IMG/VR virus record: IMGVR_UViG_3300027859_000026
Location: 1-52,264 of that record
Origin: a virus
Reading direction: 5' to 3' (one strand)
DNA: 52,264 nucleotides
Shown here: in pieces, positions 6,078 through 13,948 of the stretch
Position numbering within the stretch: the stretch's first letter is position 1
Layout of the letters: every line of letters begins with the position of its first letter
Program-made: the position numbers and the translations under genes
Notes under the pieces: model-generated
Told to the model about the DNA's origin: nothing
Database searches by the model: none
Seen by the model: only the letters and a program-made list of their open reading frames with translations

Positions 6078-7907
6078 TTACTTTGTTTTAAATTCATTAA
6101 ATGTTAACACGGATTCTTTCTGTTGAACTTTATTTAGTTCTAATTGTAATTCATAGAACATAGAATGAATTGAAGGTGGTGTTAACTGCTTAAACTCGTC
6201 TTCATTCTCGTTTATTATTGCTTCTCTAACTTTAGTAGCACTAATATTTTCTTCGCCTCTTTGTATTTCAAAAAGACTAAATTCTTCTAGAACATTTAAC
6301 TGTTCTCTATATTTTACATTGTCAACTTGATATCCATAACCTTTCATTCTGTCGGTTCCGGAACCCCAAAGAACTGGTTCGTATTTAGGTCTAAGTTGAT
6401 TAAATATTTTGTCTATTCCTGCAGTTTCTACAACAATCACATCTTCTATTTTCTGGTCTACTTTTGCCATTTCTAAAAGTTGCATTTGAGTTTCAACTGT
6501 AAAAGGCCTTCTTTGTGCATCGTCTTTTTTCTTAGTTTTTGATTTTACTAAAACAACAACAGTGTTTAAACCATTCTGTTCATATAAATTTTCTAAAACT
6601 TTAGTATGTCCTAATGTAAATGGTTGAAATCTTCCAACAAACATATTTACTTTTTTAGCACCTCTTTCAATATAATCTACTTTAAGTCCTTCATTTATGG
6701 GACTTTTTTGTGATTTTAAAGTATCATTGATTTTAAAAGTTTGAAAGTCCATTACTTCAGATTCTTCTACTTCTCCAAGTACCTGTGCTTTTATTGATTT
6801 AACTATTTTATTTAGAGATTCTAATATATCTCCAGTTAATAATGCAGTTTCTTTATCTCTTAATTTTCTAAAAGTTCCTAAAGTTATTTTTAATAGTTCT
6901 GCAACTTGTTTTGAATTGTTAATATTTTTAATTGTTTCTTGATTGTTTAAAAAAATAGGATTTAATTCAAACTCTTTTTCTTTAGCAAAATCTGCACTTT
7001 TAAAATCTATTCCTAAAAATGATTTTTCATGCTCGTTTAAAAAAGAGTTAAAAGCGGCTGACATTAGTTCTAAATATCTTTCATCCGCACTTTTACTTTC
7101 TAATTTTATTTTATTAAAACCAAAATCATTAAAATACTCTATTAGACGAAGTACTGTTATCTGATATGCATCTGAAGAAGACCTTTCTTCTTTATTATTT
7201 TCTTTTAAAGGGCTTTGAATCTTAAAGTTTTTAATGTTGTTTCCTTCTTGAAAAGATATTATAAGCCCATCAATTTCTTTTGTAAGGTCATTATGTAGCT
7301 TTGAACTATGAATAGACTCATTAAATACTTTAAATATTCTATGTGTAAAACTAAAATCACTAAAATACTCACGAGACTCTTCTAAATCAAGAGACAATAT
7401 ATTTATTAATTTTTCAATTTGATATTCGGCTAAATTCCCTTTAAATATTAAAGTAGGTTCATCTACTTCTAGTATTTTAGCCCATTTATTTAATATTTTA
7501 GGGTCTTTAATTACTTTTTTTACTCTACCATCTTCTTGTATTACTTGAATATGCGTTAAAATTAAATTATTTTTAGGAACTGTATCGTATTCTACGTTAA
7601 CTGTTTTATTAGAAGTCATATAGTCAAAACCAAACTTCCAGTCACTTGGCATCTGTTCTAACTTTTCTAAAAGAAGAGCTTTAAAATGCATGATAGCTTT
7701 TTCATAATAGGATACTATTGTCCTATCTACTTTATCAATAGATTCATTTTTACCAGATTTAAAAAACTCTACATTGCCTTGTTTTCTATTGACATAGAAA
7801 CTACTTGCTTGAATTTTTTCAGTAACTACACACTTTTGTGACAAAAGATGTTTTACTTCTTCTAATTCATTATTATTAAAATAATCTTTTAAGTCTTTTA
7901 GTGCCAT
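6078..7907 (-). CDS. Ligase-like nucleotidyltransferase fused to NMN-adenylyltransferase-like domain
   Basis: The C-terminal part (about 417-600) is a cytidylyltransferase/NMNAT-type domain. It has GRFQPFTLGH at 425-434 (the HxGH class motif in TxGH form) and ISATKVR at 555-561 (the ISSTxxR signature), suited to transfer AMP to a mononucleotide such as NMN. The N-terminal 240 residues look like a DNA/RNA-ligase nucleotidyltransferase: TEKIQASSF with candidate lysine 31, FGFDYM, EIDGLIISF (211-219) and KNFKIQSP (226-233). The classic KxDG is degraded to KIQA. Between them SPINEG (INE406-G) is a predicted prohead-protease site exactly at the domain joint, near an FQTFKIND motif. Known marine T4-like phages carry NAD-related adenylyltransferases. 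Function in NAD synthesis or RNA repair is inference. Confidence 0.85.
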   Translation of the reverse strand: MALKDLKDYFNNNELEEVKHLLSQKCVVTEKIQASSFYVNRKQGNVEFFKSGKNESIDKVDRTIVSYYEKAIMHFKALLLEKLEQMPSDWKFGFDYMTSNKTVNVEYDTVPKNNLILTHIQVIQEDGRVKKVIKDPKILNKWAKILEVDEPTLIFKGNLAEYQIEKLINILSLDLEESREYFSDFSFTHRIFKVFNESIHSSKLHNDLTKEIDGLIISFQEGNNIKNFKIQSPLKENNKEERSSSDAYQITVLRLIEYFNDFGFNKIKLESKSADERYLELMSAAFNSFLNEHEKSFLGIDFKSADFAKEKEFELNPIFLNNQETIKNINNSKQVAELLKITLGTFRKLRDKETALLTGDILESLNKIVKSIKAQVLGEVEESEVMDFQTFKINDTLKSQKSPINEGLKVDYIERGAKKVNMFVGRFQPFTLGHTKVLENLYEQNGLNTVVVLVKSKTKKKDDAQRRPFTVETQMQLLEMAKVDQKIEDVIVVETAGIDKIFNQLRPKYEPVLWGSGTDRMKGYGYQVDNVKYREQLNVLEEFSLFEIQRGEENISATKVREAIINENEDEFKQLTPPSIHSMFYELQLELNKVQQKESVLTFNEFKTK

Positions 7908-7936
7908 ATTATTTATATGATTAAAATCCGTTTTGT

Positions 7937-8329
7937 TTATTTGCCGTTGTGGAGAGCCTCTGCTTTTTTAGCAGCTGCTTTAACACTTTGCATCGCTCCG
8001 GAAAGAGATTTTTTATTTAACATTCCCACTATTTTATTACCATTATCTCCAAAAGCCTCAAGTTCTCCCTTACCTGTTATGCTAATTCCATAAGAAGGTC
8101 CGTAAAAACCACCGTCTTCGACGCTAACCATTGTAAGAAGAGCTGAGTATGTGTTAAATTTCAGTTTTTTATTTCCTTTATCTACAGTATAAGAACCTTG
8201 AAACTTATCTTCTTTTTGCTTAGCTGCTAATTTTAGTAGAGAAGAAGCTGCTTTAGCATTTATTTCATCAGCTTGAACTTCTTGTACATTTTCTGATACG
8301 TAATCTTCGTATAATTTTACCTTTTTCAT
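7937..8329 (-). CDS. Small putative internal head protein (130 aa)
   Basis: The N-terminus MKKVKLYEDYVSENVQEV carries the aromatic targeting-like motif with VSE ending at residue 13. What follows is a compact domain with alternating hydrophobic pattern (YTVDKGNKKLKF, GPSYGISITGKGELEAFGD) that looks like a small beta sheet, then an alanine/lysine-rich helix. The family is not recognised. It lies 14 nt downstream of the 218-aa gene and 29 nt before the nucleotidyltransferase fusion, in one run of closely spaced genes. An internal capsid protein is inferred from the N-terminus. Confidence 0.75.
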   Translation of the reverse strand: MKKVKLYEDYVSENVQEVQADEINAKAASSLLKLAAKQKEDKFQGSYTVDKGNKKLKFNTYSALLTMVSVEDGGFYGPSYGISITGKGELEAFGDNGNKIVGMLNKKSLSGAMQSVKAAAKKAEALHNGK

Positions 8330-8343
8330 TTTTTATTTTGTTT

Positions 8344-9000
8344 TTATTGATTTATCATTATTCCATTTAACTGATCTGCGAAGCCGTTAGAAAAACCTAA
8401 TTTACGGTTTGATAAACCTATAGTAGTATAATTTGTTCCATAGCTAAAATCAAAAGTTATACCGCCATCATTGCTATTATATTCTTCAAATACAAAGAAA
8501 AGTAAATACAATTCTTGCATTATTTTTTCTGTTGTCTTACTATCAATACCGCTACCAATAGTTACTGCTATTATATAACTATCGCTTCCATTATTGAAAT
8601 TTACTCTTGGCTGAATATCTCCACTAACGGTCGATCTCATTGTTCCAGACCAACCAGCCGCTGCAGGTGTACTAGACTTAGCAACCTCTTCAGGTTTATA
8701 TTTTGCAACCACCTTTCCTATTTCTTTAGCTAATGCTCTTGCATAATTAGGATTGAAAAGGTCATAGTCACCTCTTTTTGGTGAATGCATTCTAGCGAAA
8801 TGTCCAGCATGTTTTTCATAGTGAATATTTCCAGGTTTCATTTTTTCAAGTTTTGATATTATCATGTCATACCATCTTTCCCCAGCTTCTGCCTGATATT
8901 TAGCGTATTCTAAAGATGCTTCTATTTTATCAGCAATTCCTTTTTTACCAAATTGAACTCCTTCGTTTATGAATTCGTTAAATGATTCGTATAATTCCAT
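8344..9000 (-). CDS. Putative internal head protein with capsid-targeting N-terminus (218 aa)
   Basis: MELYESFNEFINEGVQF is one of the best matches here to a T4-type capsid-targeting sequence, with INE13-G fitting the (I/L)xE-(A/G) prohead-protease consensus. The body has a helical section (IADKIEASLEYAKYQ), a Pro/His-containing region (HYEKHAGHFARMHSPK), a low-complexity linker near 128-135 and a C-terminal beta-rich section (GGITFDFSYGTNYTTIGL). No family is recognised. Its ATG overlaps the stop of the upstream 421-aa gene (TAATG), implying translational coupling to that ligase-like enzyme. Confidence 0.78.
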   Translation of the reverse strand: MELYESFNEFINEGVQFGKKGIADKIEASLEYAKYQAEAGERWYDMIISKLEKMKPGNIHYEKHAGHFARMHSPKRGDYDLFNPNYARALAKEIGKVVAKYKPEEVAKSSTPAAAGWSGTMRSTVSGDIQPRVNFNNGSDSYIIAVTIGSGIDSKTTEKIMQELYLLFFVFEEYNSNDGGITFDFSYGTNYTTIGLSNRKLGFSNGFADQLNGIMINQ

Positions 9001-10265
9001 TATCTTCCGTATTTTATTATTCCCATTAGCTGATTTATTGCAGCAAACGTACCTGTTAATTTCATAGTTTTTCCTTTGTACTTAAATACAATTCCTTCTG
9101 TAGGAACTATACTTTCAATACCCCCAATAGTTTCTAATCTATTAAGTTCACTTTCTATTTTTTGGACCTGTGTAAGGTCTCCATTTAGTTTTATATCTTT
9201 AGCAGCTTTTCTAATCTTATTATGTAGATTTTCTTTTTCTAAATCAGGGTTTGCTGCTACAAAATTACTTGCATTTTTTAAAACATCAGCACCTAACTCT
9301 AAAAACAAATTCTCAAATGGCAATATGTTCTGCTTGTATTTTTTATGTCTATCTTTATCAAAGTCTTTAATTTTAGATAAAACATCAGGTTCTACCATTT
9401 TTTTAATGGCTACCATATTAAGAGTTTGTTTGTCTTTATATGCCCATCTTAAAAATAAACCTTCTTTTATTTTTGAATCTAAATCTTTAAATTCTTTTTC
9501 TATTTCTTTACTCCACCATGCCTCGTGATATTCTTTTACTTCATCACCGTCTTTTAAGCCAAACTCATCTCTTAATTTGTCTAACTTTTTAAAATAATAG
9601 TCTCTTCTAGCCTCAAAGTCAATATCTTTTTGAAGTTTAATAATTTGAGGAGGTATAATTGTAAAAGTCTTTTGCACATCTAATTCGACACTTCTAATAA
9701 TTTTAGCCAATTTTCCACCAGCTTTACCGTCTTCTGATATAATCTTTCCAGTTTTATCTACTTCTACCATTCCATGGAATTGAATTAAGTCTCTATCATA
9801 ATTAATTACATTAGGGTTTTTAGTGTAAATGATTTCCATATTTAAGAAGTTTGTTCCTTCTTTAAAATCTGAAGTATCTTTAAGGTTAGATAGTGAAGCA
9901 TCTAAATCTTTAGCTGCTAAAACAAAAGTTTCTTCTACTAAAGGAGATGGATGTCCCTTAAACATATTAATAATACCTGCTAAATTCATTGGAGTTATTA
10001 ATGTTCCTTTATTTCTAGCAAAAAGAACTTGACCATTTTTAACAGTTGCAAATAAATTTTGACCGTCTGTTTTTTCAGTTGGTCCATCTTCAAATGTCAA
10101 ACTACCTTGTAAACCGTCCTCTACAATTCCTTTAAAGTCTTTAAATGTTAAGTCATGTAAATCAAAAGGGTGGGCCATGTGGCCTGCCGCTCCACCTTCT
10201 AAAATCAATTGATTTTCGACTATTTGATATTTTTCAACTAAGAATTGAGTATACGTCTTAAGCAT
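9000..10265 (-). CDS. KxDG ligase-type nucleotidyltransferase with capsid-targeting leader (421 aa)
   Basis: This appears to be a member of the ATP-dependent DNA/RNA ligase superfamily. Motif I is TEKTDGQNLF, with the nucleotidyl-acceptor lysine at K65; RNKG (84-87) fits motif Ia; FLNMEIIY (140-147) fits motif III; TEGIVF (389-394) fits motif IV; GKTMKLTG (398-405) fits motif V. It should form an AMP-lysine intermediate; the substrate is unknown. The first 23 residues start MLKTYTQFLVE and end LILE, followed by GG, a capsid-targeting leader with a prohead-protease-type site that would release the enzyme. It has its own promoter-like TATATTTG upstream and is coupled to the 218-aa gene. A capsid-delivered ligase is inference. 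Confidence 0.85.
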   Translation of the reverse strand: MLKTYTQFLVEKYQIVENQLILEGGAAGHMAHPFDLHDLTFKDFKGIVEDGLQGSLTFEDGPTEKTDGQNLFATVKNGQVLFARNKGTLITPMNLAGIINMFKGHPSPLVEETFVLAAKDLDASLSNLKDTSDFKEGTNFLNMEIIYTKNPNVINYDRDLIQFHGMVEVDKTGKIISEDGKAGGKLAKIIRSVELDVQKTFTIIPPQIIKLQKDIDFEARRDYYFKKLDKLRDEFGLKDGDEVKEYHEAWWSKEIEKEFKDLDSKIKEGLFLRWAYKDKQTLNMVAIKKMVEPDVLSKIKDFDKDRHKKYKQNILPFENLFLELGADVLKNASNFVAANPDLEKENLHNKIRKAAKDIKLNGDLTQVQKIESELNRLETIGGIESIVPTEGIVFKYKGKTMKLTGTFAAINQLMGIIKYGR

Positions 10266-10285
10266 TAGTACATTATATGTTTATA

Positions 10286-10293
10286 CAAATATA
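10286..10293 (-). promoter_or_regulatory. Bacteroidetes-type -7 promoter element, module copy C
   Basis: TATATTTG on the coding strand matches TAnnTTTG, the -7 box of Bacteroidetes sigma-ABfr promoters. It lies 20 nt before the ATG at 10265 and 2 nt after the terminator T-run. A TTTG occurs about 16 nt upstream, slightly close for a -33 box. The module (CCAGATTTTTTT, then TTATATTT) resembles copies at 651-715 and 17024-17094. Confidence 0.5.
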
Positions 10294-10295
10294 AT

Positions 10296-10327
10296 AAAAA
10301 AAATCAACCCAAAAAAATCTGGGCTGA
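10296..10327 (-). terminator. Rho-independent terminator after the 462-aa gene
   Basis: TCAGCCC (10327-10321) pairs with GGGTTGA (10310-10304, one G-T wobble), followed by eight T residues. It begins 18 nt after the stop codon at 10345. Confidence 0.85.
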
Positions 10328-10344
10328 ATTTTTTTAAATTATTT

Positions 10345-11733
10345 TTAACCTACTGAAGACTTTAGCATTCCAACTGCTGCACCATAATCTCCATCTGATT
10401 TCTTTAGCATCCCTTCTGCTGCTTCTTTTGCTTTTTCTTCGTCGTATTTATCTCCAAATGCTTTTTTGTAAATAGCCTTAGCCATTTCCATAAAGTCTTC
10501 ATCTGATTTTACTTCTGCTTCATTTACTTCCTTTGAAGTAACCTTATAAGTTTTACCATCAAATTCAAAAGTTTCTTCTCCAGCTTCTCTTGCTTTATTA
10601 ACAGCAGCTACAAATCTTCTACCTTCGTAGATTTCCATAACCTTGTCTCTATCGACTCTTATTTGCTCTCCTTCAAATTGTGCATTGAATGCATTTAACA
10701 TTGATTGTGCAGTTGAGTCATCTTTTAGCATTGTTGATATGTAAAGAGCACATCCTTCTACAATTGCTTGGCCTCCCCAATCTGCAGCGCTTGCAATATC
10801 TCCTACGTAATTAAATAATATTTCTTTAATTCTTCCGCTACTTATTTTAGCATGATATCCTCCAAGTCCTGGTAATTTAATTTCAATACCTTTAATATTA
10901 GCGCCTCTTATTGCTTTTAAGACTGCTGGTTTTTCTGTATGGAAGTTAGCATCTGTCATTGCTTCTCCGCAAATGTATTTAACACACCCTAGCATTCCTT
11001 CTTTTCCAAGCTGGCCTAAATCTACTAACTTTTTAGTAAAAAGTCTATTAAGTTGAGTAACTACTTTTTTAGCAGCTCTTTTTCTCTCTACTTGAATTGC
11101 TTCGTTAATTTCTATTTCTTCAGTAATTTCTGATTCAAATTTATGCCCGACGATTTTAAGACCGGCAACTCCAGGAAAGTATTCTCCTTGGTCTGTTTGA
11201 ATTCTTCCGCTTGAACTAGACTTATGTGGTTCTGTAAAACCTTTGACAGTAATTGCGTCTCCTCTAAAGTCTTTAGTCTTGTATGGTAATTTAACAATCT
11301 TTCCAGTTTTTTCATCCATTAACTGTGCTGCTTCTTCTACTTTATAAGTTTTGCCATCAACTTCGAATTCTTCTTCTCCGTCTTCTTTAGCTTTTTTAAC
11401 AGCAGCTCCAAATTTGTTACCTTCTACTTGATATTTCTTGCCATCAACTTCGAATTCTTCTTCTCCGTCTTCTTTAGCTTTTTTAACAGCAGCTCCAAAT
11501 TTGTTACCCTCAGTTTCTAAATCTTCGTTATTGTTAGATAATGTTGTAAAAAATTCGGTTCTTTTTTCTTCATCTAGTTCAGCAACTGAAGATACATTAT
11601 ATTTTGATAATAGTTCAGTAAATCTCTGTGCTTCAACTTGTCTATTTACAGTAGCAGCCCATTTCTCTTTATCTTCAATAATTCTTTTTCTAGTTTGAGA
11701 AAAACTAGCAAATGTTTCTAATTTTCTTTCCAT
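10345..11733 (-). CDS. Repeat-containing putative capsid cargo/core polyprotein (462 aa)
   Basis: The protein contains a 29-residue unit, NKFGAAVKKAKEDGEEEF followed by VDGKKYQV, twice in tandem (75-103 and 104-132) and a third diverged copy near 371-399 (RRFVAAVNKAREAGEETFEF). Prohead-protease-type sites occur at INE211-A and VNE405-A. The latter releases a 57-residue helical C-terminal domain ending DGDYGAAVGMLKSSVG. The central domain (212-370) is unrecognised, with GLGGYHAKISSGRIKEILFN. The N-terminus LETFASF weakly resembles the targeting motif. A GATATATA octamer lies 27 nt upstream, and a strong terminator follows. It may be a prohead core or internal protein. Confidence 0.8.
   Translation of the reverse strand: MERKLETFASFSQTRKRIIEDKEKWAATVNRQVEAQRFTELLSKYNVSSVAELDEEKRTEFFTTLSNNNEDLETEGNKFGAAVKKAKEDGEEEFEVDGKKYQVEGNKFGAAVKKAKEDGEEEFEVDGKTYKVEEAAQLMDEKTGKIVKLPYKTKDFRGDAITVKGFTEPHKSSSSGRIQTDQGEYFPGVAGLKIVGHKFESEITEEIEINEAIQVERKRAAKKVVTQLNRLFTKKLVDLGQLGKEGMLGCVKYICGEAMTDANFHTEKPAVLKAIRGANIKGIEIKLPGLGGYHAKISSGRIKEILFNYVGDIASAADWGGQAIVEGCALYISTMLKDDSTAQSMLNAFNAQFEGEQIRVDRDKVMEIYEGRRFVAAVNKAREAGEETFEFDGKTYKVTSKEVNEAEVKSDEDFMEMAKAIYKKAFGDKYDEEKAKEAAEGMLKKSDGDYGAAVGMLKSSVG
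11338..11511 (-). repeat. Tandem 87-bp coding repeat (two copies)
   Basis: Two adjacent 87-bp units in the 462-aa gene, 11425-11511 and 11338-11424, are nearly identical in DNA as well as protein. They differ only at a few bases near the ends, which indicates a recent duplication. A third, diverged unit lies further along the gene. Confidence 0.9.
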
Positions 11734-11760
11734 TTTTACTTATTTTTATTTCAGTTTTAT

Positions 11761-11768
11761 TATATATC
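11761..11768 (-). promoter_or_regulatory. GATATATA late-promoter-like octamer (gene at 11733)
   Basis: The octamer is on the coding strand, 27 nt before the ATG at 11733, in the 41-nt gap after uvsW. The promoter role is inferred. Confidence 0.55.
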
Positions 11769-11774
11769 AAAGAT

Positions 11775-13277
11775 TTATCCATCAAATTGAAATTTCTTTA
11801 TTTCGTATTTGAATTTTTGTTCTTTATATATGCTTTGTCTTGCTTTCGAATGCTTCATTAAATAGTTTTTCCACTCGTCAGTACATAAATCATCTACAAA
11901 GTCTATAATTAAAACTTTATCTTTTGACTTATGCTGTCTTAGACCCCTACCAATACTTTGTCTTATAATTACTTCTGATTTAAAACTTTCTGTAAAGAAA
12001 ATATTATGGATTTTTTTTATAGATATACCTGTTGAAAAAGTACCATAGCTTGCTACAATTACTACATCGTCTCCTTTTTCCATTTTCTTTTTATATTCTT
12101 CTCTTACGTCTTTATCAATACCACCGTCTACATAGTAAATCTTTTTGTTGGTTTCCTGTCTTAATTTATCATATATTTTTTTGCCATGTTCAATTCTATG
12201 AAATAGTACAAGGCTGTTTTTAGGTATTTTACCTATGACTTTTGTAATAAAATCCAATCTTGGTTCAGATTGTATTATATAATTCTGTTCTAATTGAAAC
12301 ACGTCTTTGCTTTCATATCTGTTTTGTGACATTTCTTCAAATGCCTTTTTTGTAGATTCAGGTGCATAATCCATCTCAATAACTTTAACGAAACAGTTTG
12401 CTATATAACCTTCTTGTTGTAAAAAATGAGCGTTTACTTCTGATATTAAAGGTCCTGTATATGCCATTAATGTTAGTCTATCCAGTGTTGCTTCTTTTGG
12501 TATTGTACCAGAAAGACCATATCTGTATTCTGCATTTGTGCATTTTGAAAGAATTGTTTTTATAGATTGACTTTTCATTTTGTGACATTCATCAATTATT
12601 ACAGCGTCAAATTGATCGAAGTATTCTTTTCCTTTCTTAACAAGAGATTGATATGTTCCTATAACAACATTTCTCCCATCTCTTATTTTTTGCCCACTAT
12701 AAATTTGTTGTATTTTTATATTAATTCTATTTGCAAAATTATAATCACTAAAATCTTCAGTAGCTTGAACAACAAGTGAAACATTAGGTACTATAAAAAG
12801 AATTTTTTTAGCTTTTTCCTGTTCTAAAAGATACGCGACTGTTAAAAAACTTATCAGAGTTTTACCAGCTGAAGTTGCGAGTTCACTAAGACATTTTCTG
12901 AATTTTAATATGTTATATGCAGCTTCAATTTGATAATCTCTGGGAGTTATCTCTGAACCTTTAAAAAGCTCTAAGGCATACTTTTCAAACCATTCTGCTG
13001 AAATATTTTTATCAAAAAGTTCGGTTACGCCTTCTATTTTAAGTTCAAACTTATATTCTTTACAGAGGCTGTATACATATCTCCACAGTCCAGAAGGAAT
13101 CCATTTATTGTCTTTAAAATAGGATATGTAACCATCCCATACTCCTCTTTTAACTAGAGGATTAAATCTCCAGCTATCTATTCTCTTTGTTAAAGAAATA
13201 TTAAGTTGCTCTAATTCTAGTTCTGTCGCCTCGTCAACTCTTAAAAACTGTTTGTTTTCTGTTAGTGTTAGTAACAT
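11775..13277 (-). CDS. uvsW: UvsW-like recombination/branch-migration helicase
   Basis: This superfamily 2 helicase of 500 residues is essentially the length of T4 UvsW. Walker A is ATSAGKT (134-140), Walker B is DECH (229-232), motif III is YGLSGT (253-258), and motif VI is QSIGRGLRQ in the C-terminal half. The N-terminal 110 residues (RFNPLVKRGVWDGYISYF) match the UvsW DNA-binding region. In T4, UvsW unwinds R-loops and branched recombination intermediates and shifts replication from origin to recombination mode. It lies 21 nt downstream of the uvsY-like gene, the same neighbourhood as in T4. The assignment is firm. Confidence 0.95.
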   Translation of the reverse strand: MLLTLTENKQFLRVDEATELELEQLNISLTKRIDSWRFNPLVKRGVWDGYISYFKDNKWIPSGLWRYVYSLCKEYKFELKIEGVTELFDKNISAEWFEKYALELFKGSEITPRDYQIEAAYNILKFRKCLSELATSAGKTLISFLTVAYLLEQEKAKKILFIVPNVSLVVQATEDFSDYNFANRINIKIQQIYSGQKIRDGRNVVIGTYQSLVKKGKEYFDQFDAVIIDECHKMKSQSIKTILSKCTNAEYRYGLSGTIPKEATLDRLTLMAYTGPLISEVNAHFLQQEGYIANCFVKVIEMDYAPESTKKAFEEMSQNRYESKDVFQLEQNYIIQSEPRLDFITKVIGKIPKNSLVLFHRIEHGKKIYDKLRQETNKKIYYVDGGIDKDVREEYKKKMEKGDDVVIVASYGTFSTGISIKKIHNIFFTESFKSEVIIRQSIGRGLRQHKSKDKVLIIDFVDDLCTDEWKNYLMKHSKARQSIYKEQKFKYEIKKFQFDG

Positions 13278-13298
13278 TTATAGTATTTCTTTTTTTTA

Positions 13299-13742
13299 TC
13301 ATACCAGATCCTTTATAGCTAATCTGTTACGAACAGCAAAACCCATATTATCTAGGGTTTTTACTGACTCTCTATAGAAATCTATTTGATTTTCTAATAG
13401 AGATAAAATCATCTTATCATCTCCTAATTCTGCCTCAAGAAACTTTTCTCTAATTTTATCTGTTAATTTATAATCATATTGATAATATTTTATCCAAGTC
13501 TCTTTCCACTTTACATCTATAGATTTTTTTTGCTCTTTAGATTTTACTTGAATATACATTAGTTGCTCAACTAATAATTGTCTTGTTTGTAAAATATCGC
13601 CTATTACGATTTCCATACCGCTTAAAGTTTTTATACCATTAGCGAGAGATGTTATTTTTCTAGACCACTTGTCTCTTTGTTCTCCTAGTTTACTATCTAA
13701 AAGTGTAATTCTGTTTTCAGTTGTTTTAGCTCCTTCTTCCAT
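13299..13742 (-). CDS. uvsY: UvsY-like recombination mediator
   Basis: At 147 residues it is close to T4 UvsY (137). It is helical and rich in charged residues, with RDKWSRKITSLANGIKTL and MIYIQ-like pattern LMYIQVKSKEQ typical of the family. UvsY loads the UvsX recombinase on gp32-coated ssDNA. The position between the primase/gp32 genes and uvsW supports the call. Its ATG shares one base with the preceding 68-aa gene's stop, so the two are probably coupled. The sequence match is weaker than for UvsW, so part of the confidence rests on size and context. Confidence 0.75.
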   Translation of the reverse strand: MEEGAKTTENRITLLDSKLGEQRDKWSRKITSLANGIKTLSGMEIVIGDILQTRQLLVEQLMYIQVKSKEQKKSIDVKWKETWIKYYQYDYKLTDKIREKFLEAELGDDKMILSLLENQIDFYRESVKTLDNMGFAVRNRLAIKDLV

Positions 13743-13948
13743 TAAAATAATGATTTGTCTTTGTTATTTGGTTTAATAAATTTTGCTGCTTTTAATTTCT
13801 TTTTATGCTTAGGCTCCGGAATTTCAAATCCGGTGCTTAAATACCCCTTGTCTTTAAACTCAAAATCTATAAGATGTTTAATATTTTTAAATCTATCACC
13901 ATCGTTATAGAACTTGTCTATTTCTTCTTCCATACTTAAATCAAACAT
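13742..13948 (-). CDS. Small hypothetical protein (68 aa) between primase and UvsY
   Basis: The family is not recognised. The N-terminus is acidic (MFDLSMEEEIDKFYNDGDRF) and the C-terminus is lysine-rich (KHKKKLKAAKFIKPNNKDK), giving a strongly polarised charge. The ATG overlaps the primase stop by 8 nt and the stop overlaps uvsY by one base. It is therefore embedded in a coupled replication operon and may be an accessory of primase, UvsY or the helicase loader; this is inference from position only. Confidence 0.75.
   Translation of the reverse strand: MFDLSMEEEIDKFYNDGDRFKNIKHLIDFEFKDKGYLSTGFEIPEPKHKKKLKAAKFIKPNNKDKSLF

Noticed and set aside
11112-11315. 67-codon minus-strand ORF inside the 462-aa gene
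   Set aside because: It is an alternative frame fully inside a gene with strong domain and repeat structure; no leader or family features.
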